A stretch of DNA of 64,000 bases. It comes from Miltoncostaea sp963762825 (GTDB lineage: Bacteria; Actinomycetota; Thermoleophilia; Miltoncostaeales; Miltoncostaeaceae). A program made the position numbers and the translations under genes. The notes beneath the pieces are model-generated. The model did no database searches. It had not been told where the DNA came from and saw nothing but the letters and a program-made list of their open reading frames with translations. Location of the stretch: NCBI GenBank assembly GCA_963762825.1, contig CAVXLZ010000002.1:868001-932000 (forward strand). The letters run 5' to 3'. Shown one piece after another: positions 43,360 to 51,825 of the stretch (positions within the stretch are counted from its first letter, which is position 1; every line of letters starts with the position of its first letter).

Positions 43360-44375
43360 TGGCCGTGCGACTCGAGATGCCGAGTGAGCGCTCCCCGGCC
43401 GCGCCCATCCCCCGCGAGGCCTACTTCGAGGTCACGAATCGCTGCAACCTCCTGTGCGAGACCTGCCCGCGCACCCACTTCGAGCTGGAGCCCCCCGCCG
43501 ACCTCTCCTACGAGCGGATGGTCGAGATCGGCGACCAGCTGCCCGTGCTGGAGCGGTTGGTGCTGCACGGTGTGGGGGAGCCGCTGCTGAACCCCGAGCT
43601 CCCCAGGATGATCGCCTACGGGGCGCAACGGGGCGCCCACGTCATCTTCAACACCAACGGCGTGCTGCTGGACGACCGCCGCGGCGACGCCGTGACGGCG
43701 GCCGGCCTCGCTGAGCTGCGCGTGTCGCTCGACGCGGCGACGCCCGAGACCTACCTGCGGATCCGCGGGGCCGATGTGCTGCCCCGCATCCTCCGAAACG
43801 TCCAGGCCTTCACGTCGCGGCGCGTCGCGCGCGGCGAGCGGCGTCCGGCGCTGTCGGTCTGGGCCACCGTGGTGCGCGAGAACCTCCATGAGCTCCCCGA
43901 CCTCGTGCGCCTGGCCGGCGAGATCGGAGCGCGCGAGGTCAATCTCCAGAGGCTCGTGTTCAACGGCATCGGGCTCGCCGTGGCCGAGCAGTCGGTGTAC
44001 CGCGATCTCTCGGCCCGTCAGGACGAGATCCTCGCCGAGTGCCGCACGGTCGCGGCGAGCGCGGGTGTCGAGATCACCGGCAGCGGGGGCACCGAGGGCG
44101 AGGGGGCCCTCACTGCGGAGGCCTCCGATGGTGCCTGGCTCTCGTGCCGTCGTCCGTGGCGGGTGCTCTACGTCACCGCTCATGGGACGGTCCTGCCCTG
44201 CTGCATCTCCCCGTTCGCGACCACCGAGACCGCCCAGCTCGTGTTGGGCAACGTGATCCGCGACGGGGTGGCGGAGGTCTGGAACGGCGCTCCCCTGCGC
44301 GAGTTCCGCACGCGCCACCAGAGCGAGGACCCACCGACACCCTGTGCCCCCTGCGGCTCCCAGTGGAGTCTGTGA
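43359..44375 (+). CDS. Radical SAM/SPASM protein
   Basis: 338 residues. 'EVTNRCNLLCETCPRTHFE' gives the CxxxCxxC motif (about residues 29-36), then 'LVLHGVGEPLLNPELPRM' and 'RVSLDAATPETYLRIRG'. The C-terminus has SPASM-type cysteines in 'WLSCRRPW', 'VLPCCISPF' and 'PCAPCGSQW'. Such proteins modify peptides or small molecules; no precursor peptide is seen nearby. ATG 43359 overlaps the methyltransferase stop (TGATG). Confidence 0.88.
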   Translation: MAVRLEMPSERSPAAPIPREAYFEVTNRCNLLCETCPRTHFELEPPADLSYERMVEIGDQLPVLERLVLHGVGEPLLNPELPRMIAYGAQRGAHVIFNTNGVLLDDRRGDAVTAAGLAELRVSLDAATPETYLRIRGADVLPRILRNVQAFTSRRVARGERRPALSVWATVVRENLHELPDLVRLAGEIGAREVNLQRLVFNGIGLAVAEQSVYRDLSARQDEILAECRTVAASAGVEITGSGGTEGEGALTAEASDGAWLSCRRPWRVLYVTAHGTVLPCCISPFATTETAQLVLGNVIRDGVAEVWNGAPLREFRTRHQSEDPPTPCAPCGSQWSL

Positions 44376-44384
44376 GGCAGCCCC

Positions 44385-45584
44385 CTACTCCAGGTGTGGC
44401 GCCGCCAGGAGCAGGCAGAGCGCCGTCTGACCCTCCACCATCCCGCCGCGCCGCGCGACCGCGAGAGCCTCGGATACCGGGAGGCGGACCACGGTCACGT
44501 CCTCGTCGGGTTCGGGATGCGACCCGCCCTCGTGCACCCCGGTCGCGAGGAAGGCGTCCGAGCGCAGGCTGAGGTGGGCGCTGGAGGAGAAGAAGGTCCC
44601 CAGGTGGATCCACGTGCCACCTCGGGCCCCGGTCTCCTCGGCCAGCTCGCGTCCGGCGGCGTCCCGGGGGCTCTCGCCCTCGTCCACCGAGCCGGTGGGG
44701 ACCTCGAGGGTCCAGTCGCGCACCGGGTGGCGGTACTGGCGCACGAGCAGGATCTCCCCTCCGACCGTCACCGCGACCACGAAGACGGCGCGAGGGGTGG
44801 CCAGGTAGAGGTAGTCGCGCTCCGCTCCTGCGTCTGTCTCCAGGCGATCGAGCACCGCCGATCGCCACCGGCTCGCCCGGAGCAGCTCGCTCCCGCCCAG
44901 TCGCACCGGCGGAGGTGGCGGTATCGCGACCTCCGCGGAGATCAGGGCGAGGGCCGCCTCGGTCCGTGGTCCCAACCGGCCGGGAGGCGCGTGGACGACG
45001 GTCGAGAGATCGACCGATGTGTCGATGTCGATCCAGGGTGCGAGCAGTGCAGCGCTCAGGCCGGCGGCGCGGATGCGCTCGAGCGTCACCCCCAGGCAGG
45101 CGGGTGTGGACCACGGGATGTCGTCGAACGGAGCGGGGTCGAACCGGGCCATGGCGATCAGCCAGTAGCCCCCGTCGAAACCCGGTCCGAAGACCACGTC
45201 GGCCCCCTCCTCCAGCAGGGTGAAGGCCCGCGCGAGCTCGCCCGGGGGAAGGCCGGGCACGTCCGACGAGACGATCGCCAGCGGGCTCTCGGCGGTTCCC
45301 GTCCGCATCTCCTCCCGGAGGGCTGTCGCGAGGCCGCGCCCCTCCTGGATCTGCACCGCGACTCCCGGGCCGAGGACCTCGGTGAGCGCCGCACCCTCGC
45401 GCGCATCCGGGCACAGGACCCCGACCGCGTCAACCTCCGCCGCGCATGCCGCGAGCGTGTCGCGGAGCATCGCCTCGGCGAGGTCGGCGGCGGCTTCGGC
45501 GGACAGCGGCGGCACCAATCGCGTCTTGGATCGGCCCGTCCGCGGCGCCTTCGCCACCACCAGGGCTCTGCGGCGGACGCTCAC
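44385..45584 (-). CDS. Fusion of DUF2064/TIGR04282-type nucleotidyl/glycosyltransferase and NUDIX hydrolase
   Basis: 399 residues in one unbroken frame. Residues 1-200 carry 'LVVAKAPRTGRSKTRLVPPL', 'DTLAACA', 'IVSSDVPGLPPGELARAF' and 'FDGGYWLIAMARFDPAPFD', the DUF2064 pattern. Residues 230-399 form a NUDIX domain with an exact box (G-x5-E-x7-REL-x-EE-x-G, in 'GSVDEGESPRDAAGRELAEE'). GTG 45584 overlaps the upstream stop. The NUDIX half resembles ADP-ribose pyrophosphatase, so it may destroy or proofread the nucleotide-sugar used by the other half. Confidence 0.85.
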   Translation of the reverse strand: MSVRRRALVVAKAPRTGRSKTRLVPPLSAEAAADLAEAMLRDTLAACAAEVDAVGVLCPDAREGAALTEVLGPGVAVQIQEGRGLATALREEMRTGTAESPLAIVSSDVPGLPPGELARAFTLLEEGADVVFGPGFDGGYWLIAMARFDPAPFDDIPWSTPACLGVTLERIRAAGLSAALLAPWIDIDTSVDLSTVVHAPPGRLGPRTEAALALISAEVAIPPPPPVRLGGSELLRASRWRSAVLDRLETDAGAERDYLYLATPRAVFVVAVTVGGEILLVRQYRHPVRDWTLEVPTGSVDEGESPRDAAGRELAEETGARGGTWIHLGTFFSSSAHLSLRSDAFLATGVHEGGSHPEPDEDVTVVRLPVSEALAVARRGGMVEGQTALCLLLAAPHLE

Positions 45585-47563
45585 GTGTGCCGCAGGGCGA
45601 CCGAGAGCATCCTCGCCCCGGCCAGGGCGGAGGGGATCAGGCGGCCGGCCACCTTCGACTCCCCCCCGCGCCGCCTGCGGAACGCCACCTCGACCTCCAC
45701 GATCTCCAGTCCGTGGCGACGGGCCCGGACGATCATCTCGGTGGGCCATCCGTAGCCGCTCTCGTGCATGTCGAGGGCCGTGAGGGCATCGGCTCGGATG
45801 GCCCTCATGCAGGGCACGTCGCGCACCCGGAGCCCGTACGCAAGCCGGAGCACGCCCGTGACCATCGCGTTCCCGACCCGCTGGTGGATGTTCATGGCCC
45901 CGACCTCGCGGTGGGTACGGGCGCCCAGCGCGAGGTCGGCCCGTCCCTCGACGACCGGCGCCAGCACCCGCGCCAGATCGCGAGGGTCGCAGCTGCCATC
46001 GCCATCGAGGAAGACGATCACCTCCGCGTCGGTGGCCGCCGCGCCCGCGGCGCAGGCCCGCCCGTACCCGCGGCGCCGTTCGATCACGACCCTCGCCCCA
46101 CCCGCCGCGGCCACCTCGGCCGTCCCGTCGGAGGAACCCCCGTCGACCACGATGATCTCGTCGACCACCCCTGTGGGCCACTCGGTCAGCAGTCCGCGCA
46201 GGGCCACCTCCTCGTCGAGGGCGGGGATCACTGCGGCGACCCCTGCAGGGGTGGCGGGTGCGGAGGACGAGCGCGCCGGGATCCGGCGTGCGGAGTGGAT
46301 GCGCCAGACGGTGGCGAGCGCGAGGGGGCCGTAGATCAGGAGGCTCACCCAGAGCGGCAACGGCCCCGTTGTCTTGGCGATGTAGGCGAGGGGGAGTGCG
46401 CCCGACACCCAGAGCCAGCCCGGAGCCCACGTCACGGCCAGCAGGGGCGTGAGGAGCAGGGCGTGCCACGGCTGGACGTAGTCCACGGCCACCAGAAGAC
46501 CCCCCAGGACGAGCAGCGACGAGCGGGCGACCTGCTCGGGCGTCGAGTGGTCGCGCATCGCCACGAGCGCGACGACGAACGCCAGCCCGGCCGCGAGGAG
46601 GATCTGCGAGGAGCCCTGGCCCACGACGGCGGAGAGGATCTGATCGAGGCTGCCGTTGAAGCGCTCCTGCTCGTCGAATCGCCGTAGCGAGCCGAGTACC
46701 CCGGTGCCGATGGTGGCGGCGTACGGGACGTAGGCGAGGCCGATCAGCGCCAGGGCGCCGGCCACGAACCGGGGGCCGCCGCGACGCGCGAGCACGGGCA
46801 GCAAGAGCAGTGGGCCGAGCTTCACGATGGCGGCCATCGCCACGCACGCTCCGGCGAGAGCCCGCCGCCGGAGGCTCCAGGCGGCCAGCAGCCCGGCGAT
46901 GGCGAGGATCGCCAGGGCGTCCACATGTCCGTTGCCCGCAATCTCGCTCACGGCGAGCGGGTGCCACGCGTAGGCCACCACCCGCTCGGGTGGGGCGCGC
47001 ATCCGCCGCAGCACGAGGACCAGCATGGCCACCGCGCCGACCTCGGCGAGAAGGAAGAGCCAGGTCGTGGCGCGCACGGAGTCGCCGAGGCCCGCTCGCG
47101 CCGCGAGGAACGCGGCCTGCGCCCCGGGCGGATAGACCGTCGTCCAGTCGCGGTGGTTGATACCCGGCCAGACCGCGTCGTCGCGTAGGTCCGCGAGCGC
47201 GGGGTCGGTCGGGGCGTAGCGGTAGGGATTGATCCCCGCCTGCTGGACCGCGCCGTCCCAGGCGTAGCGGTGGACGTCCCCTGAGAGCGGAGGGGTCGCA
47301 TCGCCCGGCACGAAGGCCACAACGCGGAGGGCCACGGCTCCGAGGATGACGATCGCCACCCCGAGCCGGCCGGCGCCCAGGCCACGCCAGCAGAGGGCCA
47401 GCGCGGGAAGGAACACCGCGAACGCGGCCATCTGCCCCACGACCTGGGTCGTCGGATCTCGCTCCCCCCGCAGGAGGAACTCGATGGCCAGTGCCACCGC
47501 TCCGAGCACCACCAGCCCCGCTGTCCTCGGCGCGCCCCCGGCGCGCCCCGGGATCACGCTCAC
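45581..47563 (-). CDS. GT87-like membrane mannosyltransferase fused to GT2 glycosyltransferase
   Basis: 660 residues. About 12 membrane segments in the first 430, with 'LSGDVHRYAWDGAVQQAGIN' and 'YPPGAQAAFL' typical of polyprenol-phosphate-sugar-dependent GT87/GT-C enzymes. Residues 440-660 form a cytosolic GT2 domain: 'AAVIPALDEEVALRGLLTEW', 'IIVVDGGSSDGTAEVAAAGG', 'IVFLDGDGSCDPRDL' (metal site) and 'DVPCMRAIRADAL'. A polyprenol-P-sugar synthase fused to its user would explain the pairing. GTG 47563 overlaps the radical SAM stop. Confidence 0.85.
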   Translation of the reverse strand: MSVIPGRAGGAPRTAGLVVLGAVALAIEFLLRGERDPTTQVVGQMAAFAVFLPALALCWRGLGAGRLGVAIVILGAVALRVVAFVPGDATPPLSGDVHRYAWDGAVQQAGINPYRYAPTDPALADLRDDAVWPGINHRDWTTVYPPGAQAAFLAARAGLGDSVRATTWLFLLAEVGAVAMLVLVLRRMRAPPERVVAYAWHPLAVSEIAGNGHVDALAILAIAGLLAAWSLRRRALAGACVAMAAIVKLGPLLLLPVLARRGGPRFVAGALALIGLAYVPYAATIGTGVLGSLRRFDEQERFNGSLDQILSAVVGQGSSQILLAAGLAFVVALVAMRDHSTPEQVARSSLLVLGGLLVAVDYVQPWHALLLTPLLAVTWAPGWLWVSGALPLAYIAKTTGPLPLWVSLLIYGPLALATVWRIHSARRIPARSSSAPATPAGVAAVIPALDEEVALRGLLTEWPTGVVDEIIVVDGGSSDGTAEVAAAGGARVVIERRRGYGRACAAGAAATDAEVIVFLDGDGSCDPRDLARVLAPVVEGRADLALGARTHREVGAMNIHQRVGNAMVTGVLRLAYGLRVRDVPCMRAIRADALTALDMHESGYGWPTEMIVRARRHGLEIVEVEVAFRRRRGGESKVAGRLIPSALAGARMLSVALRHT

Positions 47564-48393
47564 CTGAAGCGCGTCGCCTCGGCCGCCGGGGTGTTCCCGA
47601 TGAGTCCCATAAAGCTCGCGAGGCCGGCCGCGAGGGGCCGGATCTGGCGCGACACGAGCAGGTCGGTGTCCAGCCGGCCCCCGCGCACCGTGGGGGCGAA
47701 CGGGCTCCAGAAGAGCCCGTCGACGGTCACCGTCGCCTCGGCCGGGAGTTCCTCCATCCCGGCGGTCTCACCAAGGCCGGCCCCCGCGGCGCGGCCGCGG
47801 GCCGCGGTGGGGCGGACGACGTGATCCTCCGGGGCGATGCCGAGATCGGAGACGAGCGCCTCGACCTGGGTCAGCTCCCCCTCGGTCTGCCCATGAAGGG
47901 TCGTCGCCACCCGCACGCCGATGCCCCGCGCCAGCAGCCGCGGTATCGCCCCCACGACGCGCTCGAAATTGCCCGGTCCGCGCATCGGGTCGTTCGCGAT
48001 CGGCGTCGCGGCGTCGAGCGAGATCTGGAGCGTGACATCACGTCCACCCAGCGGATCGAGCCGGTCCATGCGATCGCCCTCGAAGAGGGTTGCGTTGGTG
48101 AGCACGAGCACCGGCAGGATCTGCGAGAGCTCGGCGGCGAGGGCGGGGATGTCCGGCCGCAGGAACGGCTCTCCTCCGGTGATCCCCACCGAGCGGAAGC
48201 CCAGATCGGCCGCCTCGGCCACGCTGTCGCGCATCGTGTCGGCCGCGAGCTCGCGCCGCGCGACGCTCGGGCCCGATTCGGTGAGGCAGTACGCGCAGGT
48301 GAGGTTGCAGTGGTAGTTGGCGTACAGCCAGAGTCGCGGCCCGAGTCGGCCGTCATCGATCGCATCCTCCACCTGCCGCGCCAGTTCGCTCAC
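47560..48393 (-). CDS. Radical SAM protein
   Basis: 277 residues. 'LYANYHCNLTCAYCLTESGP' has CxxxCxxC (about residues 29-36), then 'VGITGGEPFLRPDIPALAAE' and 'LQISLDAATPIANDPMRGPG'. The C-terminus has no SPASM cysteines, unlike the one at 43.4 kb. Its GTG overlaps the stop of the AhpD-like gene, and its stop overlaps the glycosyltransferase gene. Product unknown. Confidence 0.87.
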   Translation of the reverse strand: MSELARQVEDAIDDGRLGPRLWLYANYHCNLTCAYCLTESGPSVARRELAADTMRDSVAEAADLGFRSVGITGGEPFLRPDIPALAAELSQILPVLVLTNATLFEGDRMDRLDPLGGRDVTLQISLDAATPIANDPMRGPGNFERVVGAIPRLLARGIGVRVATTLHGQTEGELTQVEALVSDLGIAPEDHVVRPTAARGRAAGAGLGETAGMEELPAEATVTVDGLFWSPFAPTVRGGRLDTDLLVSRQIRPLAAGLASFMGLIGNTPAAEATRFR

Positions 48394-48947
48394 CGCGCGC
48401 GGAGGGTCCGGGAGTCAAGGGGTAGGCCGGCGAGGGAGGCCACGTAGTTGAGCGTCGTGATCGCTCCCGCGAGCACGGTGAGCTCGACGATCTCGTGGTC
48501 CTCGAAATGCTCGCGCATCCGTCCGAGCAGCTCGTCGTCCACGCCCGCGGCATCGGCCACGATCTGGTCGCAGAAGGCGGCGAGCACACGCTCGCGCGTG
48601 GGTATCCGATCGTCCGGGGGCTCGGTCGAGGCCAGTGCCGCGACGACGCCGGCAGGCAGGCCGGCGTCGCGCGCGACGACCTCGTGGGTGGGGACGCAGT
48701 AGGCGCACCGGTTCACGGCCGACACCCTGAGGACGACGACCTCCTTGGTGGGGAGGTCGATCGTGCTCGCGTTCATCACCTGGGCGAGGAAGGGCGCCAT
48801 GGCGGCCAGGGTGTCCGGCGACCCCGCGAGCGCCTTGGTGATGTTGGAGGCCTCGCCGTCGGAGGGATAGAGCGAGCGCACCAACATCCCGGCCTGCTCG
48901 CGATCGACCAGCGGCAGACGCGCTTGCGCGCTCAAAGAACCCGCCAT
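48390..48947 (-). CDS. AhpD/carboxymuconolactone decarboxylase family protein
   Basis: 185 residues, all-helical CMD fold with the redox motif 'NRCAYCVPTHEVVARDAGLP' (CxxC, about residues 82-85). It resembles peroxidase-related AhpD proteins and would act as a thiol-based antioxidant. ATG 48947 overlaps the DoxX stop by 16 bp; a TTG at 48935 forms a tidy TTGA overlap and is an alternative start. Cotranscribed with the radical SAM gene. Confidence 0.85.
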   Translation of the reverse strand: MAGSLSAQARLPLVDREQAGMLVRSLYPSDGEASNITKALAGSPDTLAAMAPFLAQVMNASTIDLPTKEVVVLRVSAVNRCAYCVPTHEVVARDAGLPAGVVAALASTEPPDDRIPTRERVLAAFCDQIVADAAGVDDELLGRMREHFEDHEIVELTVLAGAITTLNYVASLAGLPLDSRTLRAR

Positions 48948-49489
48948 CGGCGCAGATCCGGCCGCATGCGCAGCAGGCGCGCGTCCAGTCCCCACACGCG
49001 ACCGGAGGGCACGAGGGCCAGGATCACCAGCGGGACGTACTCGTGAGGTTGCTCGAAGGCCCAGCGGTTGCTCGAGAAGTAGAGGCCGGCCAGGAAGAGC
49101 TGCTGGCCGAGCCCGAGCAACGCCGCCCCCCGGCTTGCGAGGCCCACGATCAGCAGAGCCCCGACGCCGAGCTCCATCGCGGTGATCAGCCACTGGAAGA
49201 GCGACCAGTTGGGGAGCATCACCTCGTTCGCGATCCACGGGATGATCGGCAGCTCGGTGCGCGCGGCCTCGTTCTCGAGGATGCTCCGCGCGAGCCCGCG
49301 GTCGATGAGGTTGGCCGAGTAGGGCCCGATGGAGATGTCGGTGAACGAGAAGAGCTTCGCGACTCCGTTCGCGAACAGGATCACGCCAAAGAAGATCCGC
49401 AGCGCCGCCAACCCCCGTGCCAGCAGGCGAGCGTCCGGCAGGAGGTCACCCGACGCGGTCGCGCCGGGTGGTGGGGTGGCTGTGCTCAC
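48932..49489 (-). CDS. DoxX family membrane protein
   Basis: 185 residues with four membrane helices: 'LAALRIFFGVILFANGVAKL', 'LFQWLITAMELGVGALLIVG', 'GAALLGLGQQLFLAGLYF' and 'HEYVPLVILALV'. DoxX proteins link thiosulfate/quinone redox or thiol stress proteins. GTG 49489 has TAGAAT 7 nt upstream. It heads a five-gene minus-strand operon ending at 44385. Confidence 0.85.
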   Translation of the reverse strand: MSTATPPPGATASGDLLPDARLLARGLAALRIFFGVILFANGVAKLFSFTDISIGPYSANLIDRGLARSILENEAARTELPIIPWIANEVMLPNWSLFQWLITAMELGVGALLIVGLASRGAALLGLGQQLFLAGLYFSSNRWAFEQPHEYVPLVILALVPSGRVWGLDARLLRMRPDLRRWRVL

Positions 49490-49496
49490 CGACGGG

Positions 49497-49502
49497 ATTC
49501 TA
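49497..49502 (-). promoter_or_regulatory. -10 hexamer TAGAAT before the doxX operon
   Basis: Minus-strand TAGAAT lies 7 nt before GTG 49489, with no Shine-Dalgarno between. Probable promoter of the five-gene operon. Confidence 0.5.
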
Positions 49503-49535
49503 GTGGGCCACCCCCGGGGTAATCTGAACTGCGGC

Positions 49536-50072
49536 TTACGTTTCGCCCTCGCCCTCGCTGCTCTCGATCAGCCTCTCGGCGCGGAGGAGCGTCCGGCCGG
49601 CCGCCTCGGCGGCGGTGTCTCCGAACTCCATCACCCACGTGCCACCCGGAAGGCCTCCGACGAACATGTACCAGCCGCCGGAGTGGTGCGCGCGGGGTCC
49701 GTCGAAGTAGCTCGAGGGCACCCGCCGCCGGATCGCCCTCATCCGCGCGTCGTCGTCGGACACCAGCGGGACGCCGGGCTCTGCGGCGAGTCCGGTGGCG
49801 AACTCCTCGAGCACCGAGATCCACGGCTCGCCGTCGCGCGTGCGGCCGGTCAGGGCCCGCACGGCGTCGGCAACGGTCGGCCAGAGCGTGTCGCCCGCAC
49901 CGTCCCCCGCTCCCTGAGTCCACCCGCAGAGGTGCTCGGCGATCATCACCTGCGCCCCATCGGGGAGATCGAGCCGGAGCAGCCGGGCGCCCGGCCGGCT
50001 GAGATCCCTGACGACCACGCGGCCATCGGGAGCCTCCAGCGCGATGCGCCGGCGGTCAGCGTCCCGCGTCAC
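49536..50072 (-). CDS. Hypothetical protein
   Basis: 178 residues from GTG 50072 ('VTRDADRRRIALEAPDGRVV'). Later 'EHLCGWTQGAG', 'EEFATGLAAEPGVPLVSDDD' and 'GPRAHHSGGWYMFVGGLPGG'. Soluble, beta-rich, no family recognised. Located 20 bp after the acetyltransferase stop, so probably the last gene of the sugar-nucleotide operon. The start is the only reasonable one after that stop. Confidence 0.6.
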   Translation of the reverse strand: MTRDADRRRIALEAPDGRVVVRDLSRPGARLLRLDLPDGAQVMIAEHLCGWTQGAGDGAGDTLWPTVADAVRALTGRTRDGEPWISVLEEFATGLAAEPGVPLVSDDDARMRAIRRRVPSSYFDGPRAHHSGGWYMFVGGLPGGTWVMEFGDTAAEAAGRTLLRAERLIESSEGEGET

Positions 50073-50092
50073 GCGGAACCACGTCCGGGCGG

Positions 50093-50797
50093 CTACTCGG
50101 TCTCGTCGCCGACCATCTCCTCGGCCGGGACGTCCCGCCACACCTGGGCGGGTAGTCCGGCCACGAGCTTTCCCGGGGGCACGTCCCGGGTCACGAGCGC
50201 GCCCGCCGCGACGAAGGCCTCGGCGCCGATCTCGATGCCCGGCAGGATCACAACGCCTCCTCCCACCCGTGCTCCGCGGCGGATGATCGCACCCTTGATC
50301 TGGGAGTGGCGCTCCTCGGTGCGACCCATGAAGTTGTCGTTGGTCGTCGTCACGCACGGCGCGATGAAGACGTGATCCTCGAGCTCGGAGTAGGCGGTGA
50401 TGTAGGAGTTCGACTGGATCTTCGTGAAGGCACCGATCGGCACGTCGTTCTCGATGCAGACGCCGCGCCCCACCACCACGCCCTCACCCAGGACGCAGCG
50501 CTCGCGAACCGAGGCGAGATCGCCCACGATCACATCGGGGCCGAGGCTCGTGCCGGCGTACACCACCGCGCCGCTGCACACGGCCGAGCCCGGTCCCAGC
50601 TCGAGCGGCGCGAGCGGATCGCGCTTCTTGCTGGTCGAGCGCGACGACAGCTTGGGCTGCTTGCCGAGCACCACGTTGTCCTGGATCACGCAGCGGTCGC
50701 CGATACGCGTGCCGTCGTGGATCACCACGTTGGCGCCGATCTCCACGTCCGCCCCGATCACCACTCCATCGCCGAGCACCAGGTTCTCGCGGCTCAC
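50093..50797 (-). CDS. Left-handed beta-helix acyltransferase (WbpD/WlbB-like)
   Basis: 234 residues of hexapeptide repeats ('VIGADVEIGANVVIHDGTRI', 'SAVCSGAVVYAGTSLGPDVI', 'TTTNDNFMGRTEERH', 'VAAGALVTRDVPPGKLVAG'). The gene order and motifs fit the N-acetyltransferase that makes UDP-2,3-diacetamido-glucuronate in the Wbp/Wlb pathway. GTG 50797 overlaps the Gfo/Idh stop. A single-gene O-acetyltransferase is the alternative. Confidence 0.82.
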   Translation of the reverse strand: MSRENLVLGDGVVIGADVEIGANVVIHDGTRIGDRCVIQDNVVLGKQPKLSSRSTSKKRDPLAPLELGPGSAVCSGAVVYAGTSLGPDVIVGDLASVRERCVLGEGVVVGRGVCIENDVPIGAFTKIQSNSYITAYSELEDHVFIAPCVTTTNDNFMGRTEERHSQIKGAIIRRGARVGGGVVILPGIEIGAEAFVAAGALVTRDVPPGKLVAGLPAQVWRDVPAEEMVGDETE

Positions 50798-51825
50798 GCG
50801 CTCACCTCCGACGCCAGGGTCACCGGCCGGCCCGACGATGCCAGCGATTCGCTCATCGCCTCGAGCACCTCGACGACCACGGCCCCGGCCCAGCCGTCCG
50901 ACGGAGTCGGCGCGCGGTCGGCGACGGCGGCGACAAAGCGCTCGCACACGATCCGGAGCGGCTCGGTGGCCGGGATCTTCGGGATGTTGATATCTCCCGA
51001 GCGGACCTGGATGTACTCCCCGTAGGTCTCGGTGCGCGGAATCGGCCCCTTGTCGTACACGGTCACCTTGCGCTCGGTCTCCATGTCGTCGAATACCACC
51101 ATCTTCTCCGCCCCGATCACAGTCATCTTGCGCATCTTGTGTGGATCGAGCCAGCTCAGGTGCAGGTGCCCGATGATCCCCGAGGGGAAACGGATCCGTC
51201 CGAAGACCACGTCCTCCACGCCGGGTTGCAGGTAGCTCTCCCCGGTCGCCGACACCTCGGCCGGACGCTCGCCGACGAGCCAGAGCATCACCGAGATGTC
51301 GTGTGGGCCGAGGCTCCAGAGCGCGTTCTCGTCGGCGCGCACGATGCCGAGGTTCTGCCGGTTGCCGTAGAGGTAGAAGACCTTGCCGAGCGCACCCCCG
51401 TCCACCAGGTCCTTCAGCTTCTGGACGGCGGGGTGGTACACGAGCAGGTGATCCACCATCAGCACGCGCTGGCGGGCGTCAGCCAGCTCGGCGAGCTCGG
51501 TGGCCTCGCGTCCGGTCACCGCGAGCGGCTTCTCGACGAACGCATCCTTGCCCGCGCCGAGCGCCATGCGCGTGAGCGCGGCATGGGTCGGCACCGGGGT
51601 CGCGATGACCACGGCGTCGAGATCCGGATCCTCGAGCAGATCCTCGTAGCGCGTGGTGAAGCGGCCGCTCGGGTACGCGGCGCGATGCCGGGCGAGGACG
51701 TCCTCGTCGCGATCGCAGATCCACGCGAGCCGGCACCCCTCGAGCCGATCGAAATTGCGGGCGAGGTTCGGGCCCCAGTAGTTCATGCCCACCACGCCGA
51801 TCGAGACGCCGCGATCGTCAGCCAT
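50794..51825 (-). CDS. Gfo/Idh/MocA-family oxidoreductase (WbpB/WlbA-like)
   Basis: 343 residues. NAD-binding 'IGVVGMNYWGPNLARNFDRL', 'DAVVIATPVPTHAAL', the catalytic-site 'DAFVEKPLAVTGREATE' (EKP) and 'LWSLGPHDISVML'. In this setting it is probably the 3-dehydrogenase of a UDP-N-acetylglucosaminuronate. ATG 51825 shares a base with the upstream stop. Confidence 0.85.
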   Translation of the reverse strand: MADDRGVSIGVVGMNYWGPNLARNFDRLEGCRLAWICDRDEDVLARHRAAYPSGRFTTRYEDLLEDPDLDAVVIATPVPTHAALTRMALGAGKDAFVEKPLAVTGREATELAELADARQRVLMVDHLLVYHPAVQKLKDLVDGGALGKVFYLYGNRQNLGIVRADENALWSLGPHDISVMLWLVGERPAEVSATGESYLQPGVEDVVFGRIRFPSGIIGHLHLSWLDPHKMRKMTVIGAEKMVVFDDMETERKVTVYDKGPIPRTETYGEYIQVRSGDINIPKIPATEPLRIVCERFVAAVADRAPTPSDGWAGAVVVEVLEAMSESLASSGRPVTLASEVSA

